64,000 nt of DNA from Atopsyche davidsoni. Taxonomy: Eukaryota > Arthropoda > Insecta > Trichoptera > Hydrobiosidae. Position 1 is the stretch's first letter, and the number at the start of each line of letters is the position of its first letter. The notes beneath the pieces were generated by a model that ran no database searches, was not told where the DNA came from, and worked only from the letters and a program-made list of their open reading frames with translations. This document shows, piece by piece, positions 20,341-32,654 of this stretch. The DNA lies in contig JAILWY010000009.1 in the NCBI GenBank assembly GCA_022113835.1, forward strand, positions 4,873,501 to 4,937,500, read 5' to 3'. The position numbers were made by a program, and so were the translations under genes.

Positions 20341-23300
20341 AAATTCGTGGTTATCGTGTCTCTGTAATATGCATTAAATATACAGATATAGATATGTTAA
20401 GTTCGTACTTTATCCATGTATTATATTTTTATTCAAATAATTATAAAACAAAAAACTGCTTATCAGTTTGCACCAATTACCTAAAAATCACACCTTGTAA
20501 CGATACGTAGTGTATTTGAGATTATAAAAAAATCTAACAATTCTATTTAATTTTAACTTTTATTGTGGAATTAAAGATTTTAGATAATTTAACGTCAAAG
20601 TTCAGAAAATTCCATCGTTAAAATGGCTCAAAACTTCCTCCAACCTCATTTAACGTTCCACTGCTATTATCACTATTTAATAATTCCATAAAATGAGGTG
20701 TAATAATCTCACCAATATTTATCATAATTTAACAAATCTCATCACTCATGGATATATATTTTAAAGCATAAAAACATTATCATGTGTAAGTGTATATATG
20801 ATAAAAGTATTTAAGGTGGCAACGGTCGTATTATTTACCCTATATATGATTTATATATAAAATAATATAAAAGGAAGCTCAGTTACCGAGCTGTAAATTT
20901 AATCGAAATGTTCACAGGTAAACGAGAATGAAGGTGAGCAGATGTGGAACACGGTCGCTTTCTTCCATATAAAAAATCAAATGCGCTTTGTTGTTGAAAT
21001 TCTTCTCAGCGATTATTCATACAAATACCAGCTAATTAAAGATGCATGCCTCCTCACCACCAGAACATAATCGTGATTAACAAAAACAAAAGGCTTACCT
21101 CTAATCTAGTGATCTCCTCTCGAATGAATACTACTCATAAAAAATTAAGTACCTTATATTTTCCACTTAAAACACCCAATTTGTGTAGTTAACCCTATTG
21201 AGGTCACAAGTATACATCATTGTTGAGTTTAACCTGAAGATATCGAATTTAAACTTTAGCGATTTTAACAGAATACTGAATATATATATATATACATAAG
21301 CACAAGCTTTAAGCATTGCAATATGCAAAAAATTAAGATAGCCATTCCGAAATAAAAGTAAAGACAGAACTTTTATTTCTACGCTTGTATTAAGTTTTAA
21401 AAAATGTCATTGATTTATTGCCACAACTCGATTGTTGGTTTAATTCCATTATGGGTTAATTAATATCGAAATGTATTTCTGTTCTAACGCTTTTTATAAT
21501 CAGGAATATGTTGTGAAAAACTTATTATCTGAAATCTTAAAGGTTAACGACTACGAGACGAACGATCGATTATTCGATTATAAACCAAGCTTCTTTGTAT
21601 TAAAAAGATTAATCAACACAGATCGTTGCTAAATATTATGTCTTATACTTGTTTATTTTACAATTTTTAAAAACATCGTATTTTTCGAGTATTTGTTAAG
21701 AAATGAAGGTTACCAATATATTTATATAAAATATGCTTTCCAGTATTTATAAATGGATAAAAAAATTATATAATACTTGACAAGTGGCCTTGAAAAAGAA
21801 AGATGATTTCACTATTAAAAAATAAACAAAAAGTAGTTATTTGAGATTTATTTTGATATACCAATTTGATAATCCAACCCATCCATACAAATTTAAATTT
21901 GATGGTATTTTGTTTATAATAATTACATTGTTAACATTAAAATTACATATTTTTGAAAGGCTTAAGATAAAAATTATTTATTACTTATTTAAATTTTGTC
22001 AAATAAATTTTATTGCACACAACAATATTGACATTTTAAAACTTTAAAAAATTAAATATCCTTTATTATTCTCGTGTTGTTTTTATTTATTTTTACCTTA
22101 TCAATTCAAGAATCGTGCACTCTAGGATTGCATTTAATGCAATTGTGTACATTAGTAATCACGTAACGGAATGTATCCATGCTTCTCGTACACCACATAT
22201 TTATCCTTAAATCTCCAGTGTTGTACATATCACCAAATTATTCTAATACTCTTCGTCAGTGCCAATGCTTTCAATTATTCTGTATATATCAACAACAATA
22301 CGCGCTGATTCTCCTGAAAAAAATATTTTCAAATTTATTTGCATTCAAAGTAAATATAATTGATTTTAAAGTATTCAATGACATTAATTTTGCACGTGTA
22401 TTTAAATCAAAAAACAAAATGAAAACATATTTTTAAAAAATAAAATTTTATTTATGTATGTCAATATTTATGTGAGCAATGAGAGCAACCCATTGATATT
22501 TTTTAAATAAATTTGAAACACACTTTGAAGACATCTATTAAATTAGCGTTGGAAAATCTTTCAGTCCAAAAATATTACGTTTTTATTACATTATTTAATT
22601 ATCATTGAAAAAGACTAAAAAAACTGAAAATTCGTACCCAAGTTTTAAGGTATATTTGTAAAATGCTAAAATATCTCGAAACTACGCTGTAGCCCGATAA
22701 AAATCTTTACTGCATATTTTATATCAAATTGTGTCATTGAAACAGGGCTCAAGTACTCGTAATATTACTTTAAATTATATATTTTCATTATCTTTAAATA
22801 CACAACAGTTATACAATTATTAGATTAATGCATTAGCACTTCAACATAAGTACTGTTTGACGATATTTAAATATAACATCATTGTTTTCGAGCATGCAAC
22901 GCAATTCAATTATCAAAACTATGGATTTTACTACGCTGCTATTAACAAACCTTGAAAAATACGTAAACAACTGTAAAAATATTTTAAAACAATTAAAAAA
23001 AAATCTCGGTTTAATTGCGTCATGCGTATAGGGAAGGTTAATTCTCACATGTGATGTTATCTGGTATGGATTACTTGCTAACTGCTCGAGTGGCCGAGCA
23101 ACAATGACATCGAAATAGAATCACATGGAATAATGGTTATTTTTTAATTGCGAACAAGGACAGAATGTCCGTTTAGCGTTGGCCAACTCCGAAGTCAGAT
23201 CGGTCTTGATGAGATATTTCAGGTGGCGCAACAGCGGTCCGCGAGCCACTTAAGTGCCGCCGTACCCGAACGGATTGATTAATGATACGAAAAAATACCT

Positions 23301-23637
23301 AGTACTTGTTTAATTATATGTTTATTATATAATTGTCTGAGATACTTAGATCATTTCGTTGAAATATTGTGCGAGCCGCAGATTGATGGGAAAATGCTGA
23401 GTGAAATAATATAATAATATACCTACCTCGGTTTAGCCGCTCGGTGGTTGTTTTGCTCTTGTTTACAAAAATAATTCATTGTTTAGAAATAGCTTACATA
23501 TATATTTGCCATGTCGGCCCGGTGGGTTGGTAAATCATTACTCAATTTTTTTTCCATTATTGTGCTATAGTAGTGCAGCAATAGTACCAAACAACGCTAA
23601 AGGGATGATTCAAATGTTATGTGATTGTAATTTACTG
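20341..23637. other. AT-rich region without a supported gene
   Basis: A donor-like GTAAGC on the minus strand at 21108-21103 follows a short open stretch (FIREEITRLE) but no good acceptor is present. A mixed block lies at 23040-23290. No recognised gene or element. Confidence 0.5.
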
Positions 23638-23735
23638 TGACCCACCACACTATTTTCTCCTAAGAAAACCATGAAAACTGGCTCAGCATGAGTATATGGT
23701 CAGTGAAATAGTCTTCAGGGTGAACATGCAAGAAA
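23638..23735 (+). repeat. Dispersed repeat B, 3' partial copy
   Basis: Contains CCACCACACTATTTTCTCC and AAAACCATGAAAACTGGCTC followed by AGCATGAGTATATGGTCAGTG, matching the last 90 bp of copies 1-3. The 300-bp upstream part is absent. Confidence 0.7.
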
Positions 23736-23878
23736 ACTAGATAAATAAAGTAGGTAAATAGATAGAGTAAAGTAGTCACTGCCAGTTTAAATTTATTATA
23801 ATTTCAGCTCTAAACTCTCTTCGTAGATGTTTTACTACAATACATGCGTCAGACAGATTTGACAAATAGTAGAATATT

Positions 23879-23950
23879 TGCTCAATACATTTAATATTTT
23901 TGGCCAAAAGTACTGGGTTTAATTCCATTTTGAATTTTTATAAATAAAAT
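23879..23950 (+). repeat. Dispersed repeat C, diverged partial copy
   Basis: TTTAATATTTTTGGCCAAAAG and TTTAATTCCATTTTGAATTTT align loosely with the left part of repeat C at 8395-8440. No fold-back follows. Confidence 0.4.
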
Positions 23951-24499
23951 ATGTTTTTTAAACACAAAAATGCAAGCTTACAAGTTGGAAAAACTAGTCA
24001 CATTAAAAATAAAACATGGAAGAATCTGAAAAATAGTGTTTCCCTTATTTTATTTTTAATTAAACTAATTTGTTATATTCTAATGTTTACATCTACAATT
24101 TAGTTTGTTCGTGATAAAAATAGTATTATATTTATAATTTAAAATTTATTGGTTTGGTACAAAACTAGTTTTGGTCTAAACAACAAACACATGGAATACA
24201 AAAGAAAAAACTTGTGGACTGTGGCTTTACATAGTTTCATTGGACAAATATTTTTTCTGTTTTATTAAACTACCATGGTCATTGAAAAATTGATGAACTA
24301 TGTCGACACTGAACTTATAGTAGACTTTATACAAATATTGGTCGTCTTTTTTATTTTGATGGAAGTTATACGAGATGGTAAGTAGAAGTTAATTACGCAA
24401 AGAAAGAGTAATTTAAAATTATACAATATAAACAACCCGTAAATGAGTTCCGCTCGACACCTTAAAACAAAATTAACACCGAATACTATATAGTTCTAT
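23951..24499. other. AT-rich region; one short ORF ending at a donor-like site
   Basis: An ATG in good context at 24275 opens 36 codons (MVIEKLMNYVDTELIVDFIQ at the start), then a stop within GGTAAGTAG at 24377-24385. The GTAAGT could be a splice donor at 24378. Evidence is too thin for a gene call. Confidence 0.2.
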
Positions 24500-24686
24500 T
24501 CAGTTTATTGCCCAGGGATAAATTGAAGGTACAGGGGGCATTGGAAGGAGGAAACTACTGCTGCACCAGCAGCTGGAAGTCTGAAGTACAGCCGAAGTAG
24601 TGAGGGATAGATATATGTTCGAGGAGCTAATTACCAATATCCTACGAGGAGAGGCACAAGAAGACGAAGATCCATGGTACGTCGTC
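24500..24686 (+). pseudogene. Non-LTR retrotransposon C-terminal tail, copy L4
   Basis: One plus-strand frame, interrupted only by two stop codons, reads QFIAQG, stop, IEGTGGIGRRKLLLHQQLEV, stop, STAEVVRDRYMFEELITNIL, RGEAQEDED. This matches the order ILQLI, RQWLEV, TELVRLAQDR, MVTNLLRGEA of the other tails, so it is the same non-LTR family. It lacks the three or four residues around LAQ. Fewer frame breaks than L1 or L5. It is directly followed by the putative solo LTR. Confidence 0.85.
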
Positions 24687-24965
24687 TGTTATGCCGCGTT
24701 TACCTGGGAGGTTTACCTGTCATGAGACATGAGACAAGCGCGAGCACACCAGGTGTCCGCGCTGAACTCGGTCACCCGCCCAAGGCCGTCCGTTGTTGGC
24801 CCCCGCTCCGCATATCCTTGGCTCGGTACATTAACTGTAATTAAAGTATTTTCACATAAGATTCAATAAAAGTAACCGCTGGTACAGACCCGCGCTGGAC
24901 AACACCGGCGAGGTATAGCGAACCTCATTGATGGTGGATCCTATCACCCACTGATCCTATCAACA
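24687..24965 (+). mobile_element. Putative solo LTR (LTR retrotransposon, superfamily not assigned)
   Basis: This 279-bp block begins TGTTATGCCGCG and ends CCTATCAACA, that is TG...CA. It is richer in GC than its flanks, has a polyadenylation-like AATAAA at about 24866, and its 3' third carries CCTCATTGATGGTGGATCC, a type of sequence seen in insect LTR retroelements. No second LTR, primer-binding site or internal gene is visible, and the flanking 4-5 nt do not match, so the target duplication has been lost or the limits are slightly wrong. It could also be another repeat that merely resembles an LTR. Confidence 0.5.
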
Positions 24966-25061
24966 AAAATATACTATATATCTAATTGGCATAATAAGTA
25001 CGTTGGTTCACTTATAGGATATGATTGTTAAAAGCAATAAAAAAAAATTCGCTAAGTACTA

Positions 25062-25190
25062 GTGACATGTTGGTATAATTGGGAATGCACCGGCCATGTA
25101 AGCTTGGGGATGTGGGTTCGAATCCCACTCAAGTCACGATGATATTTTTTTGAGAGTTTCTTTGATCATTTTTCAATATTTAAAATCATA
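25062..25190 (+). repeat. tRNA-derived SINE (family S1), copy a
   Basis: The head at 25062-25137 is exactly 76 nt, with outer arms GTGACAT and AAGTCAC (6 of 7 pairs), an A box TGGTATAATTGG, and a perfect T arm around GTGGGTTCGAATCCCAC. The anticodon stem does not form cleanly, so it is not a working tRNA. The head and the following GATGATATTTTTTTGAGAG tail both recur, inverted, at 48300-48395, which shows a SINE body rather than an isolated tRNA gene. Confidence 0.75.
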
Positions 25191-26204
25191 TCAAAAATAT
25201 ACTATTTTGAAAATTATTAATTAACATAATTGTTTATTATAAATGGCTGCGAGATTAGTAAATCTTTTTTTTTGTAGAAACCTCGTTTGCCTTTTTTAAG
25301 CGTGCCGTTAAAATAAAACCTTTAAAAACCAAAAGCAGTCAAATACACTTGTAGTCATTTTAACATTTAGCTTAACGTGTACTATCATTAAATAAATCAG
25401 TACATCGTAGATACATGAAACTGAAATTAAAAATATAAAAAACTAAAATATAAATCAATTTTTAAAAAAAAGCACATTAAAATAAATTAATTCATAATAA
25501 ATATATATATGTATCTAAGTTCTTACTAGTCATTAACATTAACCAGTCAACCCTAGCAAATCGGTTTTTTTGAACAAAAAATTACAGTTGCACTTGATTG
25601 AATAATTTAATATTTTTTTAACGTTACTGTTTTATTATATGTTAAATTATCACGGAACTCGTAACATATTAACATTGAACCCCAGGGTTTTTATTTTTTT
25701 GCAGCATACCTTGTGAATTATTATTTTTTTTTATTCACAACAAAAGAAATAAAGGAAGCCAATGGTGTCTAGAAACGTCTAGTTTCTGCGAGCATTTCTT
25801 ATATAATAAGAGATAGATTTATATTACCCGCTCGACTAATTACTTTTTAATGTGATGTAATACAAGCTAGAACCCAGTTATACCAGAGTTGATTCACTTT
25901 TAAGCGAAGCTTTGGTCTCAATCTTGAATAAATTAAATGTACTGCTGAAAGCGGAGTGAAGTAAAAATGAATTGTTAAAATAATATTTACTTGCGAGCGC
26001 TAATAGATGATACGATCTTAAATGTGGTAACCTCAATTAAAAATCTGCACAAAACTGGGGATTTATGGTTTTATCTTGAACTTTGAGATTAAACATAAAC
26101 GTTTCGATCTTAATCTCAAATTATTACTATTTAGTAATAATAAAAATTAAATGTGCCACGCGTGAACAATTTATAAAGCAAAAAAAATCGTTATCTATAT
26201 TAAA
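25191..26204. other. AT-rich region without a supported gene
   Basis: No feature recognised. Confidence 0.6.
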
Positions 26205-26262
26205 CACGCTTGTTTGCCGAGCATGGCATTTTGGGTTTAAATCCAGGTAAGCCAAAAAGAGT
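26205..26262 (+). repeat. Degraded SINE-like fragment
   Basis: Has GAGCATGGCATTTTGGGTTT and AAATCCAGG, resembling the B-box half of a tRNA-derived SINE. The A box is not clear. Weak call. Confidence 0.3.
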
Positions 26263-27699
26263 TTTCCTTTTTTTTATTTCCGTTAAAACTTTACGTTGTC
26301 TCCTTTTGATTAAGGTTTAAAGAAAGCATTAAAGGAAGTTTCACCGATGTATAAATCCTAAAACCGCCGCTGTTTCTGGTTACTTCATACAATTTGCTTT
26401 CCTACCCCTACCCTTAAATTTTAACATGGCTTTAAACTCTTCGTTTTCAGGTAATCTAAACATAAAAGTATCCTGATCGCAGTGTTGTATCCGCATAAGT
26501 TAATTCATATTTTATATATTTTTTTGTTTAAACAACTTTTTGAACGACGTCGGCGATGTCAACTCAGAGTTATTCTTTTAGATTTATAAGCTTCTTAACT
26601 GAATTGAATTAGGGGATTATTAAAGAGACAGGCTTGCAATACATGCTGCATCTGTTGAAAATTAATGTCCGTAGCCATTTTGAATGTAACCATTATCAGT
26701 TGGAGTATCAGAAATCTAGAGCGTTGTAAATAGAGAAATAAAAACTTTGGCCTGGGGCAGAGTTAAAGCATCTTGTTGCAAATATTTGACAGGAACAAAT
26801 GCAATTCGTAGATTGTAAAAGTACAAAACTACATGAGTATATTCATTGTAGAGGTATTAATTTTGAAGTAATGCAATATTGCGTAAAATTTATTTTTGGA
26901 GCGATTCAAATCTGTATTTTGCAATTTAAATTATTTATAGGTTTATTTTGCAATATGATAAGGAACAACTTAAAAAAAATTATACAACAAAACCTCTGAC
27001 TTAAGTCATTATTTAAAAAATCTATATTAAGACTATAAGTGTCATATTAATTTTGTAGTTAAATAAACGCAATTTTCTGATCCGTTCTTTTGTGAGGTGC
27101 ATCTGAAGTTTTTCGCTGGTAATCGTGTACATAATATACATTTAAGCATATTTTTTTAATAAATTAATGAAATGCTACTGAATTTTTTTGTAAATATTTT
27201 AACCATAGTAATTGTAATTATTATTTTTATGTAAATAAACATGTAAGAAGATTAATGTAGTTTATCAGAGTCCATTTTATAAAAATCTTTTTTTTTTCTA
27301 TTTACTGTTAACAACTGAATAAGTGTGCATAACTCGATCTAATTCATTTTTGTGTATATTAGACATGAAACGTTTTTGTTAGTATCTTTTTTTATTCTTA
27401 TTTGAAAGATTTCATTCGCTGTTTTGATATTTATTTATCGGCGTTTACAATGGTACTATAAAAAGACATTATCTTTATTCCATATTTCACAGTGCACGCT
27501 TTAATTGAACAGAGTTGATACCATTTATCTCTGGGTTGTGAAACCGAGCATGTAATCCGAAAATACGCTTTACGTCGCACAAGGCCGCTCTCGTATTGCA
27601 TTACATGCAAACAGTTACATGGTTGAATTCCTCTCTATTAATCTGTCAAATCCACACTGCGGATAACCACTCTATAGAAGTAGAAGGCCGCGAGGGATG
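26263..27699. other. AT-rich region without a supported gene
   Basis: The 66-codon frame at 26799-26999 shows no motif. Nothing else recognised. Confidence 0.5.
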
Positions 27700-27955
27700 A
27701 TGCAGAAACCAAGTAGTTTGAAGCATTCAAAGACTATCCCCGAAATTTTCATGATTATCAACCTACTGCAGCTGATTTTCCAGAGTAAAATCCAAGAAAT
27801 AAAAGGCATTGGTGGAAAGGATGTTTACATGAAGGTAGAAATTGAGACAGTGGCTAGAAGTTGAGAGTACAACTGAACTTATAAGATTGGCCCTGGAGAG
27901 AGTGGAGTTAGATGGACACCAACTTCCTCTGAAGAAAGATACCTAAATAACACCA
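27700..27955 (+). pseudogene. Non-LTR retrotransposon C-terminal tail, copy L5
   Basis: Plus strand: LLQLIFQSKIQEIKGIGGKD in one frame, then RQWLEVESTTELIRLALERV in another, then a diverged end with TCCTCTGAAGAAAGATACC, equivalent to the TCCTCTGAGGAGAGGCACC of repeat B. The order and spacing match the other tails, with at least one frameshift. Catalytic domains absent. Confidence 0.75.
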
Positions 27956-28204
27956 AAACCAATGCAATTTCATCCAATTCAATGATGCACAAAATAATCA
28001 ATTCCAAGCTCACATAGCTTAGTTCAGGTTTTTATAAAAAGCGTACAAACCAGTTTTATGGCATCAATAGAAAAGCTGTTAATTACCCAATCAAATAATT
28101 GCTGTTCTATCTGGTTAATTGTGTCCACTGTATTTTTCTTGTTTACGGGGAAATCGCAAAAACTTGCATGACAGACTCCATTGAATTTAACTGAATATAA
28201 AAAT

Positions 28205-28280
28205 TCTGTACACGTATTTGAACCCAGGACCGGAAGGTTAGAAACTAAACACGCCAATCACTGGACCAACGCCAGTTTTT
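28205..28280 (-). repeat. Degraded tRNA-derived SINE (family S2), copy b
   Basis: Minus strand: GTTGGTCCAGTGATTGGCG (A box type) and, 30 nt on, GGTCCTGGGTTCAAATAC (B box type). Best preserved of three related pieces in the window. Box spacing is as in a tRNA, but no acceptor stem pairs. Confidence 0.55.
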
Positions 28281-31200
28281 AACTTGAATGTAGTCGTCAA
28301 TTTGATTCAAAGGAATTGATTTTGCAAGTCTTAAATTTCATGCAAGTATTTAAGGAATGCTGGGTTGACCTTGTGTACATAATAACAGCTGTTATTACGT
28401 TTCCTTTCGTTATTTTTTTTAGGATAATTAATATTATAATATTTTGTTTAGGATCGTGGGTTTCTTATTATCTTGTGCTCTAGTATTATTTTCTGTTATA
28501 ATAATCATAAAGTTCCTAGCAAATAAACGAACTTGTGTGTGAATATCTGACATTGCAAACCTGCACTAACGAAACAAGTCCTTACTCTGAAATAACTAAG
28601 GAAAAGATACTAAAATATACAATAGGGATACGTAAGTATATTTCTAAGGTTAGATTTATTCTCCTTTTATAAACAAAAAAATATATACATACATTTAAAC
28701 GTTTCAAAAATCGTTTTTTTAATTATCATTTCAGAAAATGAATTTGGGTGAGTTTTGTTTAAAACAGATATAATAAAACGAAAATGCTATTTATCTATAG
28801 TGCATAAGTAAATAACTCAATTAATATAAATTATTATTATATCTATATAATCTACGAGATGCACAATCATGACCATTTTATAACAACGTAAATATAATTA
28901 TTTGGTTATCCCACCATTCCAGACACAACGACTAACCAACAAGAATATTAAAATATATACATTTTAGAACTATCATTTTTAATAAATGATTTAAAAAAAT
29001 ATATTTGGAAATAATAAACCGTGTATGTAAAATCATTAATAACCAGCATTTAAGATAGTAATTCTTACAAGTATTTATTTACAAAATATTACTCCAACTT
29101 TTTTTATGAACTTATAATTAAAATAATTATGCTATTCAGAAACATATATCACGTTGTTTTTTTTTTTTTTTGTTCTCATATAACACAATTATTATTTGAC
29201 ATTCAAACTTAAAGAAAGTCATTTGAAATTGACCAACTCGAGTATGTGTTATCCTGTTTCTAATCATAAATTAATAAAGATACGGATACGCTTACAGTTT
29301 TTATATTCTATGTATTTATTTTACATTTGAACACAACATGCATGCTTAACAAAGCTTTATGTTGCTTTCATAAAGCTATATATATTTTTAAGTCAATGTT
29401 GATTTAAGACTTTTATTTTTAAACTCATGGTGATGAATTTGCAGCTGGTCAGTCGACAATTAATAACAACTATAATTAAAATACAATTCAATTTCACATA
29501 TCCATAATATCCCATTCCATTGAAGATATAATTTCATCTATTCATTAAACAGCATCCTTGGCATTTTATATTCGAGATAATTCGTCCGTAAGTTCAGACA
29601 AATGTTAATATTGTTTTGACGAGTTCGCCTGAGAATTGAGCGATGCTATAACACCGATTAAAGTCTAATCCACTTGCATTGAACTCACCGATAATTAATA
29701 TGCACTTTCATATGCATAATTCAAAGATAATTTATTAACTTGGGAACTCGTAAAACACGCTTGAGTGCTTGTGAATATTTTTTTAAGCAATCTCCTTTTT
29801 TTATTTTTCGTGAAGTCTTACTCACATTATCCATTTATATAAACTGTACACAAACCATGTTTTAATGTCGTTTACGACTTACTTATTTTTTTCATTGTTT
29901 TGTAATATTTTAATAAACACAAATCAAACAACCAAAGATCACTGCATTATAAAACAAATAAAATTAAAATTTAATAATTTTATTATCTCAGTTCTTAATA
30001 TATATAAATACTATTGGATTAAAAGTATTCAATAAAATCTTGACCCATTAAGAGTTGAGTTATATGCAGCATTTTGCTCACAGCTTTCATTGTTTTGTAG
30101 ACATAATTTAAGAAAAAACTCGCACGGCTTGTATAAAAACTTCCACGAGTTCGACGTTTCTTTTGGGCTTTTTAAAAGCTTTGGTCCTGTGATTGATGGT
30201 TTCTAATCGTCTTGGCGCGTTCATTTGCGTGGGAATGTATCGGCTTCCGTACTCGAGTATCGACGCCATGTATGAAGAATGCTCATTATATAATAATTTA
30301 ATAAACACCTATTAAGTCATAATTCAGACACCTTTTTTATTATACAAAACCATTATTGATCAGTGGTTTCAATTTATTGCATTCGGTGTAGTTTTTTGGG
30401 TGCTAAGTTGAGATACTGTAATTTATAAATCATTGCGTCCAGGTGCTGCTAAACCGCTATTTATTGAAGATCTACTTCATCCTCTCCACTGCTTCCAATC
30501 ACTTAACTTCCTATCCATCGATAGTTATGAAAGACGTCCCATTTTTACTATCAAAAGCTCGTTTAAAAAAAAATTTCAAAGTTTAGAGTAATCGACATTC
30601 GTTTGGGAAGAATTCATTATTACTTCTCTTACATTTACACACTAAATTTTTTACATTATATTGTATCCTCGAGTTGAAATGCACTTATTCATCTCTCAAT
30701 GTTTAATTAACACTATCAAAAAAAAATTGTATTATTAAGTTTTTTTTTTTAATTATTACATTTTTAATTCCATAAAAACTAAAAATCTTCTTGTTGAATA
30801 TAATAAGTGCAAACATTTCTCCTTAATCAAAATAACATGCAAATCATATTTGTGTATAGATTTATTCGCATTGATATAAACTGACCTAGATAAAGACATC
30901 AGCTACAATATTACAATTAAAATTTAACTAAAAGTCTTTTGTACAAAAATGTGCTTATTTCCTCTAGAATAAAATATTATTCATGGCATAAATAGAAAGA
31001 ATAGATTTATCTCCCAAGTGGCAATGATTTCATATATTTTATTTTTTATCGGTGCACCGTTCTATATCCTTAACAATCGTTGCACAAAACAATAAAATAA
31101 CGATTTTTTTCCCTTGCAAATAGACAGTTATGACTGGCCATATTTATCATAAAAAATTGATCTCATTTTTCATCTAAGTGGGTACCCGGCGAGCATTATG

Positions 31201-32037
31201 CGGACCTTGAAAGGCCCCCACAACAGAGCCCCAGCCGAGAACACCACACACAATAATGATACTATAATGGCGATTCGTTCTGCCTTATATCCTCCACTTA
31301 AATATGACAGTTAAGTAATCTACAGGCGTTAATCTCGTTTTATTTTTTATTCGGGCCATTTCATCAAAGTAACGAATATTATAGCGACACGTTGATAGAC
31401 TTAAGAGAATATTTCGACTCCATTAAATAAAATATTAACATCGCCCGAGGTGTTCAAAGGTGATGCAAAAAATTATGGTCAATTTTTCATTGCTCTATGA
31501 CACTTTGTGTTATGGAACGTTTGTCATATTGGACACGTGAAAAGTTCACAATCCCAACACAATAGATTTAGTTTGATTTATAATCTGCTATCACAGGTCG
31601 ACTTTCGGGTAATTACGTACACTCAATATAATAAATATCTCAACATACGCTGACAAGAAAATTTATCCAAATAAGTATGCTTAGTAAGCTGGTATACCGT
31701 GCGAGAGGAAACAATAAATGATTGTTTAATGCTAAAAATTAATTTATTTATCCGGCTAGATTATTTATAAACATTATTAAAAAGCGACACATAACTGGCC
31801 ATGCTACTTTAAAAATAAAATAAAACGTATAAATTTAAAAATTGAGTTATTATGGCCACATAATTTGATTTTGTATGCAAACGTACGCGTTCAACCTGGT
31901 TGGTTTTTTGGAGTCGCTTACGTTGTAATGAATACATTTCAAGGGCATTTCAATTTACTATTTGTTAATAATAATTACTTTGGGCATTATAAATTTACAA
32001 CTGCTTCAATAATCTGTTATTTTTAAAATATATATTT
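28281..32037. other. Mostly AT-rich region; balanced block at 31180-31620
   Basis: Long AT-rich stretches with poly-T at 29158-29172. The block 31180-31620 has mixed composition, several ATTA and TTAAT homeodomain-like cores and no open frame; it may be conserved noncoding DNA, but that is a guess. No gene or element recognised. Confidence 0.4.
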
Positions 32038-32165
32038 AGCACCACAGCTTTTCTTCTTCATCAAGTGCCTCTCCTCAGAGGAGGTTGGCCACCGTTTCAC
32101 TGAGCATATATACTCATTCTGAACCAGTGTTCATGGTTTTCTTAGGGGAAAACAGTTTATATAAA
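32038..32165 (-). repeat. Dispersed repeat B, 3' partial copy (inverted)
   Basis: Reads AGTGCCTCTCCTCAGAGGAG, then GTTTCACTGAGCATATATAC and CCAGTGTTCATGGTTTTC on the plus strand, the reverse of the 3' end of repeat B. On the minus strand it encodes YMLSETVANLL, stop, GEALDEEE, the tail peptide of the same non-LTR family. Confidence 0.75.
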
Positions 32166-32220
32166 AAATAGACACCAAAACTTTTGTTTTTCTTAAAAAA
32201 AAAAATATTAATCCTCTTAT

Positions 32221-32424
32221 AAAATTTGTCGCCATTTTTTCAGTAAAGTTATGGGAACACTTAAAAAAAATTAGGGTTAGTAAAAGTGGAGCGTTACGCG
32301 ATAGAACAACGTGTCTTCATTATTGAACAATATTTCAAAAATAATAAAAGCTTGGCAGCCTTTTAAAACTTTACTGCAAGAATGGCGACAAATTCAAATC
32401 TTGCGTTAATTTTGCGACACCCTA
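32221..32424 (+). mobile_element. Deleted Tc1/mariner-like element with N-terminal transposase piece
   Basis: Inverted repeats at 32221-32250 and 32367-32394 (AATTTGTCGCCATT...CAGTAAAGTT, two mismatches) bracket a short reading frame, 32286-32362: ERYAIEQRVFIIEQYFKNNK. That matches the start of the helix-turn-helix of mariner-family transposases, with GTG where ATG is expected. The right end continues to GCGACACCCTA at 32424, a GGGTGTC-type terminus; the matching left terminus is missing. Everything after the first helix, including all catalytic aspartates, has been deleted. Not autonomous. Confidence 0.65.
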
Positions 32425-32654
32425 TATATCCAGTCTTAGTTCAGGCTTTTTTTTTCTTCAACACACTACTCATACTTAATCTTTTAGCTTCAAATATTAT
32501 ATCTTGGCACGTGCCTTTAAAATTTTTTAAAGCAATCCATAAATAATTTGATCAAGTATGGTAATATGAAATATTAACGCAAAGGTTTTTTGACAAGTTG
32601 TAACATAAAACAACCCTGTGAATACACAGCAATTTAAAATGTTAAAGAATTGAT

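Noticed and set aside
21103..21150. Minus-strand mini-exon ending in GTAAGC (FIREEITRLE)
   Set aside because: Only about 32 nt and the acceptor is poor.
24275..24385. 36-codon ORF with good start context and GTAAGT near its end
   Set aside because: Too short, no homology recognised, no acceptor downstream identified.
25062..25137. Possible functional tRNA gene (76 nt with good A and B boxes)
   Set aside because: The anticodon stem does not pair and the same head with its tail recurs at 48300-48395, so it is a SINE.
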